Assembly (NCBI GenBank): GCA_018398765.1 | Contig: JAHBMJ010001861.1 | Location: forward strand, 1,845 to 17,181 | Direction of reading: 5' to 3' | DNA length: 15,337 nt | Source of the DNA: Chromera velia | Lineage: Eukaryota > Sar > Chromeraceae | Part shown: piece by piece, positions 1-8,449 of the stretch | How positions within the stretch are numbered: position 1 is the first letter of the stretch | Layout: every line of letters begins with the position of its first letter | Notes under the pieces: generated by a model | Seen by the model: only the letters and a program-made list of their open reading frames with translations | Databases searched by the model: none | Told to the model about the DNA's origin: nothing | Program-made: the position numbers and the translations under genes

Positions 1-368
1 AGATGCCCACAAGAACACGAAGATCTTCGAAGCATCCGAGAAATCGATCGATCAATCAAGATGAAGTCTAGACGCGAAGACAAAGAGCAGACTTTCTATC
101 CACTTCAAACCGCGCAATCGGATCCACTCGAATTCTTAGAATCGATAGTGTCCAAAGCAAACCACGCTTCAGTTGCTTGGACAGCGAAGAGATCATATCG
201 AATGGACCGCGGTGATCAATCGACGGGCAGATTGATGGCCCCGGAAAATGACTCATTTCATGCCTCAGAAAGCGAAAATCCTGCGCGCACAGGCGGGGTA
301 CTGAAATAATGATGCACACAGTTCTTTCACGCTGCACGCTTTACCTCTGAAGCGCTCTGAAGCTTTAC
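1..368 (+). repeat. Repeat unit L, first copy
   Basis: This block matches 1923-2290 at a constant offset of 1922 with only scattered substitutions, for example C/T in the run near position 100. A shortened version lies at about 967-1160. It begins at the window edge, so its left limit is unknown. The + strand is open from 61 to 309 (82 codons), but the copy at 1983 stops earlier (69 codons), so coding is doubtful. In the other copies the block directly follows the retroelement-derived unit R, so it is probably the 3' part of the same composite repeat. At 369 this copy diverges from the others, which continue into an AT-rich tail instead. Confidence 0.8.
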
Positions 369-468
369 GGGGGTTCTTTTCTTTACAGTGGTAGCGCGGA
401 GGCAAAGAAAAATTAAGGAGTGAGAGAAAGAGGGGGCAGACGAGAACATTCAGCCAATCCAAAGAGCT
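369..468. other. Unique segment between L and R copies
   Basis: These 100 bases separate the first L block from the first R block and have no second copy in the window. The segment is purine-rich on the + strand (runs such as GAGAGAAAGAGGGGG). In the other copies the equivalent junction is an AT-rich tail or an N. No gene is visible, apart from the end of the minus-strand RNase H-like frame, which reads through to 413. Confidence 0.5.
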
Positions 469-712
469 CAGGAGCATCCGCGGACAAAAAGAGGAGCCGA
501 GAAAGCAATCCAATGTCACGGGCTTTGGTTAAGATGTCGGAGACATTCACGTCCGTAGGGATCTTGAAGACACCCACTTTGTGCTGTTCGGTGAGGTCAG
601 TCACCGCTAAGAGGGGAACCACATAGGCGCGGTCTCCCAGACGACGGACCAGAGGGAGGAGCGCTCTCTCAGCAGAGGAGGCACCACCAGACTGGAGAAG
701 CTGCACGTACAT
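413..712 (-). pseudogene. Ty1/copia-like RNase H C-terminal remnant, copy 1
   Basis: The open frame of 99 codons contains VPLLAVTD followed by KIPTDVNVSDILTKA. The second segment has the form of the motif that closes Ty1/copia RNase H domains (V-P-T-x-x-x-x-A/S-D-x-L-T-K). It is shorter than a real RNase H domain: the usual stretch between the TD motif and the LTK motif is missing. No capsid, protease or integrase is attached. The frame begins next to the plus-strand YIDD motif, so the upstream RT of the same strand is absent. I read it as a fragment of a dead element. The strand and family rest on the DILTK motif, and no database search was possible. Confidence 0.55.
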
Positions 713-965
713 TGATGACCTGCTTTTGATTGGTATCGGTGAAGACGCTGCTGATCTCTCAGGTCCCCTCTGAGATCATGTTGTGTATGGTGACGACACC
801 AACGCCACTTCTGATCACTTTGTCGGAGTCCAGTTCGATGGGAGCCGGCACCACGATAAGTTTAGGATGATTTAGATGAAGCACCTAAACTTATTCGAAG
901 AAGAAAGAGAGAAGTCAACTGAACATAGTTGGACTTACGAACAGAAGTGAAGAATGTCAATCCGG
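469..965. repeat. Repeat unit R, copy 1 (retroelement-derived)
   Basis: The block matches 1425-1921 at a constant offset of 956 and is nearly identical, with isolated differences near 938 and 942. It contains the RNase H-like remnant on the minus strand and the RT-like remnant on the plus strand. Both are typical of a Ty1/copia pol gene, but they point away from each other. Confidence 0.85.
702..875 (+). pseudogene. Ty1/copia-like reverse transcriptase remnant, copy 1
   Basis: The frame starting at 702 reads YIDDLLLIG at 708-734, matching the catalytic Y-x-D-D box of Ty1/copia reverse transcriptases. After an in-frame stop at 771 the same frame continues with HFVGVQF, which resembles the Y/HFLGI strand that follows the YVDD box in this family. 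A second stop lies at 873. The palm region that should precede the YIDD box is missing. The DNA to the left encodes the RNase H-like piece on the opposite strand. This is a broken fragment, not a working polymerase. Confidence 0.5.
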
Positions 966-1160
966 GAGATGCCCAAAGAAGAGATCATATCAAATGGACC
1001 GCGGTGATCAATCGACGGGCAGATTGATGGCCCCGGAAAATGACTCATTGCATGCCTCATAAAGCGAAAATCCCGCGTGCACAGGCGGGGTACTGAAATA
1101 ATGACGCACGCAGTTCTCTCACGCTGCACGCTTTACCTCTGAAGCGCTCTGAAGCTTTAC
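966..1160 (+). repeat. Repeat unit L, internally deleted copy
   Basis: This matches the L block but lacks about 174 bases: the offset to the right-hand copy rises from 956 before position 976 to 1130 after it. The junction is near 976 (GATGCCCA joined to AAGAAGAGATC). It is otherwise nearly the same as 2105-2290 and leads straight into the AT-rich tail at 1161. Confidence 0.8.
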
Positions 1161-1423
1161 GATGTGTATGTGTGTGCATGTATGACATTGTGTCTTTATA
1201 TCTATATTTGACAATATGCTGTTTTGTGTATTGATGCATATATGTTTATTTGTGTTTTTTCGCATATTAATAAGCTTATTTCTAAGCTTATAGGTGTAAG
1301 TACTCTTTCATTTCCATTTCTATACCACTCATTGTTTAAAACATATTTTAAATTATTATCGTATGAGTAAGTAGTCATTATCCTATGCTAGTAGTATACT
1401 AAAATTATAAATAAATCAGGAAT
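1161..1423. repeat. AT-rich tail, copy 1
   Basis: This 263-base AT-rich block (GATGTGTATG ... CAGGAAT) is repeated at 2291-2553 with no difference I could see. It follows the L block in both places. Copy 1 ends abruptly at an N (1424). Copy 2 runs on into unique DNA at 2554. No coding potential is visible. Confidence 0.85.
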
Positions 1424-1668
1424 NCAGGAGCATCCGCGGACAAAAAGAGGAGCCGAGAAAGCAATCCAATGTCACGGGCTTTGGTTAAGATGTCGGAGAC
1501 ATTCACGTCCGTAGGGATCTTGAAGACACCCACTTTGTGCTGTTCGGTGAGGTCAGTCACCGCTAAGAGGGGAACCACATAGGCGCGGTCTCCCAGACGA
1601 CGGACCAGAGGGAGGAGCGCTCTCTCAGCAGAGGAGGCACCACCAGACTGGAGAAGCTGCACGTACAT
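1405..1668 (-). pseudogene. Ty1/copia-like RNase H remnant, copy 2
   Basis: This carries the same RNase H-like residues as the copy at 413-712, including VSDILTKA. The frame runs through the N at 1424 and ends in AT-rich DNA, so its last residues come from sequence joined at the N and are not part of the element. Confidence 0.5.
1424..1424. other. Single ambiguous base (N), likely assembly join
   Basis: The only N in the window lies exactly between the AT-rich tail copy 1 and the start of R copy 2. A join at this spot between two redundant contigs would explain both the N and the near-identity of the flanking kilobases. Confidence 0.7.
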
Positions 1669-1921
1669 TGATGACCTGCTTTTGATTGGTATCGGTGAAG
1701 ACGCTGCTGATCTCTCAGGTCCCCTCTGAGATCATGTTGTGTATGGTGACGACACCAACGCCACTTCTGATCACTTTGTCGGAGTCCAGTTCGATGGGAG
1801 CCGGCACCACGATAAGTTTAGGATGATTTAGATGAAGCACCTAAACTTATTCGAAGAAGAAAGAGAGAAGTCAACTGAACATAGTTGGACTTACGAATAG
1901 AAATGAAGAATGTCAATCCGG
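1425..1921. repeat. Repeat unit R, copy 2 (retroelement-derived)
   Basis: This is the second copy of 469-965 at offset 956. It starts immediately after the N, so its left part may be missing. It holds the same opposed RNase H-like and RT-like remnants. Confidence 0.85.
1658..1831 (+). pseudogene. Ty1/copia-like reverse transcriptase remnant, copy 2
   Basis: This repeats the 702-875 fragment: the YIDDLLLIG box, an in-frame stop at 1727, then HFVGVQF and a second stop at 1829. The shared stops show that the fragment was already broken before the duplication, or that the two copies are one locus assembled twice. Confidence 0.5.
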
Positions 1922-1922
1922 C

Positions 1923-2290
1923 AGATGCCCACAAGAACACGAAGATCTTCGAAGCATCCGAGAAATCGATCGATCAATCAAGATGAAGTCTAGACGCGAA
2001 GACAAAGAGCAGACTTTCTATTCACTTCAAACCGCGCAATCGGATCCACTCGAATTCTTAGAATCGATAGTGTCCAAAGCAAACCACGCTTCAGTTGCTT
2101 GGACAGCGAAGAGATCATATCGAATGGACCGCGGTGATCAATCGACGGGCAGATTGATGGCCCCGGAAAATGACTCATTGCATGCCTCATAAAGCGAAAA
2201 TCCCGCGTGCACAGGCGGGGTACTGAAATAATGACGCACGCAGTTCTCTCACGCTGCACGCTTTACCTCTGAAGCGCTCTGAAGCTTTAC
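1923..2290 (+). repeat. Repeat unit L, full copy
   Basis: This block matches 1-368. It directly follows R copy 2 and leads into the AT-rich tail. It retains the roughly 174 bases missing from the copy at 966-1160. An open frame at 1983-2192 is shorter than its counterpart at 61-309 because of a stop, which argues against a conserved protein. Confidence 0.8.
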
Positions 2291-2553
2291 GATGTGTATG
2301 TGTGTGCATGTATGACATTGTGTCTTTATATCTATATTTGACAATATGCTGTTTTGTGTATTGATGCATATATGTTTATTTGTGTTTTTTCGCATATTAA
2401 TAAGCTTATTTCTAAGCTTATAGGTGTAAGTACTCTTTCATTTCCATTTCTATACCACTCATTGTTTAAAACATATTTTAAATTATTATCGTATGAGTAA
2501 GTAGTCATTATCCTATGCTAGTAGTATACTAAAATTATAAATAAATCAGGAAT
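2291..2553. repeat. AT-rich tail, copy 2
   Basis: This is the counterpart of 1161-1423. After 2553 the sequence continues into unique spacer (CCGATCTAGG), so this copy shows where the repeat unit meets the rest of the locus. Confidence 0.8.
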
Positions 2554-2884
2554 CCGATCTAGGGGAAAAGACTAATATATATTAATTCTAAGTTTCATTT
2601 TTTTGTTGATTGATTGATTATTGGACATTCTTCAAACATTTTATACTTGAAAGTCATTTTATGCCAGTGTTTGAAAAACAGTTTTTTATTGTCATCCCTT
2701 TCGTATGTGTATATATGTTTCTGGACTATCTGTGTCAATTGTTGCTATGCAGTAATATATGATGCTTTGTTTGTTGCATTGTGATGATCATGCACTTGCC
2801 AGCTGATGGAGGCCTATATGCAAGCCAACCTCTGGCGATTCACTCGTGAACGAGTCTATCGAGCCTTCACAAAGCCCCTGGTTT

Positions 2885-2956
2885 AAATACCGAATACCGT
2901 TATTTAGGGGTTAACAACGACCGGTTATAACCGGTATGCAGTATTTAACAACTCTA
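2885..2956. mobile_element. hAT-like transposon end (partial element)
   Basis: The segment ends at 2956 with GTATTTAACAACTCTA, which read outward-in is TAGAGTTGTTAAATAC. Its first bases fit the YARNG start typical of hAT terminal repeats. The identical 16 bases end the segment at 11732-11747. Inside lie the palindrome ACCGGTTATAACCGGT (2920-2935) and CCGTTATTTAGGGGT (2897-2911), the latter present in reverse complement at 11695-11709. The 8 bases after the end are TTAGGGAC. No matching opposite end is visible nearby, so the element is truncated or rearranged. Confidence 0.5.
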
Positions 2957-3155
2957 TTAGGGACCATAATTTAGGGTATATATATATTTTTCACTGCACA
3001 TAAAAAAAAGTTGCACTTAACTTCACCTCTGTATGTATCTATATATGAAACTTGAATTTGTAATTCTCATCCAAAATTACTTCATATCACCAAGACAAAA
3101 TGTTTCCCCGGGAAATTCCCCCCCGGCCTGCTGTTTGATAAAAAGCTGTCCTTGA

Positions 3156-3197
3156 ATGATCTTTTCTCCTCCTTGCATGATCTTTTCTCCTCCTTGC
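3156..3197. repeat. 21-bp perfect tandem duplication
   Basis: Two adjacent exact copies of a 21-base unit (ATGATCTTTTCTCC...TTGC) start at 3156 and 3177. This is most simply a recent replication-slippage duplication in the downstream region of OLA1. Confidence 0.85.
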
Positions 3198-3350
3198 TTT
3201 TGAACCCATTCAGAGACACATCATGGAACTTTGTCAGCTCTCACTTTACAATTGCGCTATGTATATCTTTGAACCCTCAACTGAATTCAGGCCAGATCTC
3301 AAAAACTAGTTTCAAAAAGCACGTCAGGCCTGGCGTCAGGCTTGGCCCGC

Positions 3351-5900
3351 TCACTTTTTCCCGGACGCCGTCACATTGAATCTGCACACGGAAGTCGAAA
3401 ACCAGGGGGGCGGCAGGAAACAGTAAATAGCAGAAGAGGGAGCAAGCAGAGCACTCTTGCATTCTGGAGGAGACAGCACTGTTTTTTCTATGCCTGGATC
3501 CGACGCTAAAAGCACCGGGGCTGTACCAGAGAGCCGAAACAGAAGAGAAGAGATGACTCCCGGAAGGACTTGAGAAGCTGTTGGGAAATCGGAAAGAAAT
3601 TTGCGAGAGAACTCCTGAGTCAAGAAAAGAGAAGCTGAGTGACTGACTTGAAGAAAATGATATCGTTGTCTTCGACCACATAGTCTTTTCTGCAAGCACA
3701 CCAGAGGCAGAAAGAAGGATTCAGAGGGCAGGGCGGGCCAACAAAAACAAGGCCGGAAGTGGGGGAAAGCATGAAGAGCCCTGCAAGAGGATGTTGATGC
3801 GAAATGGCTTACGACGGGAGTGACGAAGGGCTCGCACTGCTTTGCCAGGAGTTTAAGTGAGGGAGGCAGTGCGGTTTATAAACATTGAACAGAGCGAAAT
3901 ACAAAAATGCTCCATGCAACGATCGAGCATTCAAGAGAGACCCCATGCAGATCCCCGCCCCCACCCCTTCATTCATCCAGCCATCCTTTCTGCTCTAGTC
4001 TCTGACCAACTGACTGACTGACTGACTAATCGATTTGCTCTGCTCACTGAATCACTGCCTCACTCACTCACTCACTCACTCACCCACCCCTTCTGCATGT
4101 ACTTTCCTGCCGCCTTGACAGCAGCTTCAGTGCCTGCGCTCAGATTTTTCACAACACACGAATACACAGACGCACACACAGAAAAAGATCAAGCAACGAG
4201 GTCGGGTTGAAAAATGGAGGAGACGTTTTTTCTGTCCATCCTATCTTGCGGAGGCACCCCAAAAGAAGGGAAAGACCGCCATAAAGCTTGCATGGCTTCT
4301 CGCAACACATCCCGCGATGAGGCAACAACAGAAGAAAGACGAAAACCACAAACAAGGGAGAACGAAAGGGATTCAATACAGAGACCACACATGCATGCAT
4401 GACGGAGGGCCACAAACCATTGAACTCAAGCAAACAAAACAGAGAGAGAGAAGCAAAGGCAAAAAGGAAGGAATGTTCAGACACACACACGCACGCACGC
4501 ACGCACCGAGTTCGTGTATGTCGGCATACTTGTACACCTCCGCACAGATGAAGCCTCTCTCGAAATCCGAGTGAATCACTCCAGCCGCCTGGGGGCCCTT
4601 CGTCCCTTCGCGGATAGTCCAGCAACGCACCTGCACAAACAGACTCGCGGGCAGAGAGGCTATTGATATATTAATACTTTATGCCTTTTTTTTCTGGTTT
4701 CCTTTTAAACAAGGCTTAAAATAAGAAAGAAATTAGACTGACAGACAGGCAGGCAGGCAGGCAGACAAGGACACAATATCGTTTTGTACTGGTCCTTTCT
4801 TCCTCTGTTTGTTCCTTTCGGTGAGTGAACATTTACTTCCCCTTCTCTTCTTCCTTTCCCTCCAGATTGGCAGGCACACAAGCAAAAATACGGACAGACA
4901 TCCAGTAAGCCAACACATTAGTCCGTCAGCCACAGACAGAGACGAAAAGCAGCGGAGTTTCAACCCAGACACTAAGTCACGCTGGCTTGCGGAAAACAAA
5001 ATTGAAAAACACAGGCATTATCCAGACTGGTCATCCAGGAAGGAATGAATGCAACAAACAGTCTCTCTCTCTTTCCTCCTTCCTCTGACTGACCTCGTCC
5101 TCTCCACAGGTGAAGAAGTGGATCAGGCTCAGCCCCGAGTAGCCCGTCTGGATGATCTTGTCCAGCATGCTCTTCTGCGCCCCCGAGTCCTGCATACACA
5201 TACACACACTCTCTCTCACACATACACATACACACACACATACACGCTCAGATAAAGACACGCACTCACGCAGAGCAGAGACAAGCTGGCATCCAGGACC
5301 TGTTGCTTGTGTATGCGCACGAGCCGAGAGGAGAGAAGAGAAGAGAAGAGAAGGGGGAGAAACAGCTTCCTGCGTACGAGAATTCTTAGGCAGCACAGCA
5401 CGCAGACACGCATGCCAACACAGGCGCACACGCATGAGCTCTGCCAAGCAAATTGTTTCTCCAACAGACAAAGCGACAAACATGCAGAGAGGCAGGCAGA
5501 CAGACAGGCAGACAGACTGCCCCCCCTGTCCAGCGGCAGCAGCAGCAGCAGGAGACAACAGACACTTGTGGTTAATTCAGACTGGCCTGATGCATGAACC
5601 GTCTGCTGATTGACCGAGCTAGATACATGCATGCATGCATTCAGACTACTGCGCTGACCTTGATGTATTGGAGTCTTGCGTTCTCGTCGGGGAGTTCCGC
5701 AAGCTTCAGTTCAAATTCTGCCGAGTACGGGATGATGGGTCCGGGAAGGTTCTCCTTCACCCAGGCAGAAATTTTGGGGAGGAATTTATTCTTCAGCCTG
5801 CAGAAGTCCTTCTCACTCATGTTCACCAGGTAGACCACGGGCTTGGCAGTGAGGAAGGTAAACCGATTGATCACCTCGACCTGGTGCACACACACACACG

Positions 5901-5957
<57 letters not shown>

Positions 5958-7669
5958 TTCATCTTTCTCTCTCTCTCTCACTCACACACATTCTTCAGTG
6001 TTCCTGGAAGCGGCGAAAAAAGAGCTCCGAAAGGAAGAGAGCTGGAAACGAAAGCTGAAAGAAGACGTTTCACCGAAACAAAACGAAGACGAATATGGCC
6101 CTCATCTCCCTCAGGTCCTGTTCAGTTCCCACAAGAACTTTCTTGGACAAACGCACCGTCAGAAGTAACGTCAGTGTTAGAGAGACTCCTGAGCACTGTC
6201 TGCATAGATCAAAACATCCTTTTGTCTTGCCCCCTTTGTGTTCTCCCACTTGACGGACTGACTGACTGACCTTGAGAGACCCAGTTGCCCTCCTTCAACC
6301 ACTCTCTGACTTCCTCCATCATTCCCATCTCGGCCACCTTCACCTTATCGGCCCCTCTCTTGCTCTCCTTCTCCAGCTCGGCCACTGCGCGGTCTGCGAA
6401 CTCTATGTCCTTTAATCGCAACTCATCGGCGATGGTCTTCAGGTCGTTCACAGGATTTACCTGCATGTTCGTTCTTGTTCGATCGCCCGGACGCACACAA
6501 AACAGACAGGCAGGCAAACGGACGGACGGACGTACAATCATGACAGGCAGGCAGGCAAACAGACGGGCGTACACTTATGACAGACTCTATGTTTCTTCTT
6601 GTTCTCGGCAGGCAAACGGACGGACAGGCAGACAAGACAGAGAGAGGGAAAAAAATATAGGCGAAGAAGGTGAAAAGCGCCCACTCTTCAGTCACTCGTC
6701 TCTCCCTGCCTGCCTGCCTGGGTGGCAGCCTGACGTCCTGAATTTCTCTTCATTCTTTCTTGCATCCTCTGTTCATTGGTTCGTTCTTTCCTTCATTCGT
6801 TCATTCTTCATTCTCCTCACACAATGTCTCCCCCGCCAACAGCGCCCCACAGTGCAGCCCCCCCCAAAAGGTAAACGTTCAGATTGAAGAAAAATGACGA
6901 GAAAATGCCTGGGATATACCACGTGAGTGAGTCCTTCCTTTCATTGCCAGAGCTCTGCCACCAGGCCGACCTCTCCCTCCGTGTGTGTGACGTCCTGATC
7001 CTCAAATGCTCTGACGACATGGTAGATGGCGTCCACAGCCTGAAGGAAGAGAAGGGAGCACGGAGTGAGGGACGGAGGAAGGGAGTGGTTATTTTATTTT
7101 GTTTGCACCAGGTCACCCACCCTGAAACATCGCGGGCAGAGCATCCAGCAGCAGCCACATACAGGATGAAACAGAGGGAACAAAAGGAGCCGTAGGTAAA
7201 GAGTCGGAGCTCCGAAGTGTTTGTTCACTTTTTTCGTACTGTTGAGATTCCACGCAGCCTGGCTAAAGGCCATCCGACTGCGACCACATATCAAAAAGCG
7301 AAGAAACAAACATGTTCTGCTCTACTCTTCCAATCCACAATTCCTCAATCCACCCAGCCCCCCCACACACAAAAAAAGCAGAATAGGCAAAGACAAAAAG
7401 AGGAAAGAAAAAAAAAACGCTAAAAGACAAAAAGGAGGCCCAACCCTCCCACCCCACACACACACCCCAGCTCAACAACCCACTTGGATGTTTGCCAAGA
7501 ACGCATTCCCGAGACCCTCACCCTGATGGGCGTTGGGGACCAATCCGGCGATATCGAAGATGGTCAGGTTGGCGGGAACTTCGGATTTCGGCTTGAACTT
7601 CCCGCAGAGCCAGTTGAACCTCTCATCAGGAACTGCAAACGCACTCGCACTCGCACTCACACTTACACT

Positions 7670-7744
<75 letters not shown>

Positions 7745-8449
7745 AAGAGAGAGGGAGAGAGAGAGGAGGGGGGGGAGAGAGAGAGACAGAAGCTACAGAG
7801 GCCGACCCGATCAGAGGCCAAGAGAGTTGAGGAATAACTTTCTTCCTTTGATTGATAGACTCATTCAACGACAGACTGACCGTTCATGCGCGCCTCATGA
7901 GGTTCGATTGTGCAGAATGGGAAGTTCTCTGCGGGGGCGGCCTGCTTGGCCAGCAGATTGAAGGTCGTGGACTTGCCGACGTTCGGCAGTCCCACCAGCC
8001 CCATTCGCAGGTTGTTCTTCGGACGCCCGAGAAGACTGCACGCACACACAGATACAAATACGAAACCACGCACAGCACAGGAAAGATCTCGGAAGGACAA
8101 GCGAAACCCGAGGTTGGAAGCTCCGATGGCCACGCCAGTGGGAACGGTGACCAGAGAAAGAAGCGGGAGAATCCACAAAAGACGCAGCACGACTATGACT
8201 GCCCGCCGAGAGGTAGATGGCGCCGACTGTCGGATTTGTGGGGTGGGTACGCGCTGTCACGGTGGGAGCGGAAGGAGGGGATGAAGATGGGGGTGTGTGG
8301 GATGGGGGAGCGGAGGAAGGAACCAAGAGAGAGCTGAGGGGGAAGAGACGGCAAGAAGTGCATGAAATGTGAAGCTCGCCCACAAAGCGTTGAAAGAAGA
8401 CGCGGACCGACACTTTCTTCGGGGCCTCTTCTTTCTTCTTGGGTGCCAT
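3351..8449 (-). CDS. OLA1: Obg-like ATPase OLA1 (YchF family), 11 exons
   Basis: The product is a ribosome-associated P-loop NTPase of the TRAFAC Obg group. Family knowledge: it prefers ATP to GTP and acts in the cytosol in translation and stress control. Exons on the minus strand are 8412-8449, 7881-8035, 7484-7632, 6971-7039, 6263-6460, 5659-5880, 5094-5189, 4507-4630, 4088-4133, 3648-3689 and 3351-3381. All join in frame with GT-AG introns to give 389 residues and a TGA stop; the human protein has 396. Visible motifs are the P-loop GLPNVGKST (about 28-36), DIAGLV (91-96), NMSE in place of NKxD (223-226), YSAEFE (255-260), and a C-terminal TGS domain from about 300 ending [12 protein letters not shown]. 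The start ATG at 8449 has A at -3 and G at +4. The exon 5/6 junction is the weak point: about 4-6 residues seem missing there compared with homologues, so a micro-exon or another donor is possible. Exon 1's donor (GTCGGT) was chosen by frame. Confidence 0.93.
4011..4086. repeat. CTGA and CACT tetranucleotide repeats, intron 9
   Basis: The plus strand carries TGAC repeats at 4011-4028 and (CACT)n at about 4060-4082. On the gene strand the second tract reads (GTGA)n and begins within a few bases of the exon 9 donor at 4087. Confidence 0.9.
4480..4506. repeat. CA/GCAC microsatellite abutting exon 8 donor
   Basis: On the gene strand the intron starts GTGCGTGCGTGCGTGC and passes into (GT)n, so the donor itself is the first unit of the repeat. 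Confidence 0.9.
4738..4767. repeat. CAGG/CAGA tetranucleotide repeat, intron 7
   Basis: An imperfect run of GACA and GGCA units lies in the middle of intron 7. No other feature overlaps it. Confidence 0.85.
5191..5250. repeat. CA-rich microsatellite, intron 6 acceptor side
   Basis: Imperfect (CA)n with ATAC and CTCT interruptions on the plus strand. On the gene strand it is a TG-rich tract running up to the TATGCAG acceptor of exon 7. Confidence 0.85.
5325..5640. repeat. Cluster of simple repeats, intron 6
   Basis: Several unrelated simple repeats lie in one intron: (AGAAG)n at 5325-5357, GGCA/GACA units at 5487-5519, (AGC)n at 5533-5552 and (ATGC)n at 5626-5640. None is part of the inferred coding sequence. 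Confidence 0.8.
5885..5985. repeat. Long CA tract followed by CT tract, intron 5
   Basis: About 70 bases of (CA)n with rare G interruptions are followed by (CT)n. On the gene strand the (TG)n tract lies immediately upstream of the exon 6 acceptor (TGCACCAG), where a pyrimidine tract would be expected. Confidence 0.95.
6255..6270. repeat. Tandem GTCA donors at exon 5 end
   Basis: On the gene strand the sequence reads GTCAGTCAGTCAGTCC, giving GT dinucleotides at 6270, 6266, 6262 and 6258. The first three have the GTCAG form used elsewhere in this gene. Only the one at 6262 keeps frame with exon 6. Confidence 0.85.
6496..6640. repeat. Minisatellite of GGCA/GGAC units, intron 4
   Basis: Roughly three diverged copies of a 40-60 base unit, each with CAGGCAGGCAAACGGACGG-like sequence. 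The first two are followed by GTACA and a TATGACA/CATGACA segment. The repeat is intronic. Confidence 0.75.
7641..7795. repeat. CA then GA microsatellite, intron 2
   Basis: CACT/CA repeats at 7641-7702 are followed by a long GA tract to about 7790. On the gene strand this gives (CT)n, then (TG)n, then the TTTGCAG acceptor of exon 3. Confidence 0.95.

Larger units (their letters stand above)
2554..3350. other. Spacer between repeat array and OLA1
   Basis: This is mostly AT-rich DNA with no supportable gene. It holds a hAT-like transposon end (about 2885-2956), a 16-bp perfect palindrome (2920-2935), a 21-bp tandem duplication (3156-3176 and 3177-3197) and the region downstream of the minus-strand OLA1 stop. 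No clear polyadenylation signal could be picked out. Confidence 0.5.
3382..8411 (-). other. Ten OLA1 introns with shared splice signals
   Basis: Inferred introns are 8036-8411, 7633-7880, 7040-7483, 6461-6970, 5881-6262, 5190-5658, 4631-5093, 4134-4506, 3690-4087 and 3382-3647. Donors in that order are GTCGGT, GTCAGT, GTGGGT, GTCGGC, GTCAGT, GTCAGC, GTCAGT, GTGCGT, GTGGGT and GTCAGT. The third base is always C or G and the fifth is always G. Seven acceptors end in TGCAG and one in CGCAG. The other two are TTCAG (intron 3) and ACCAG (intron 5). Pyrimidine tracts are weak and several are replaced by TG repeats. Boundaries were fixed by protein homology and frame, not by transcripts. Confidence 0.85.

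Noticed and set aside
61-309. 82-codon ORF in the first L block as a gene
   Set aside because: The near-identical copies are truncated by stops or deleted, and no family is recognisable.
3277-3699. 140-codon minus-strand frame at the OLA1 3' end
   Set aside because: It mixes exon and intron 10 in the wrong frame. The real ends are exons 3648-3689 and 3351-3381, which join to give [12 protein letters not shown].
5031-5632. Long open frames on both strands over 5031-5632
   Set aside because: They run through intronic microsatellites (repeated CVCV, THTH, SLCL patterns). Only 5094-5189 on the minus strand is coding, as OLA1 exon 7.
6186-6199. Possible 14-base micro-exon (DSAQE) between OLA1 exons 5 and 6
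   Set aside because: It has a good TATGCAG acceptor and would restore the expected length, but no GT donor follows in the right phase. Only cDNA could rescue it.
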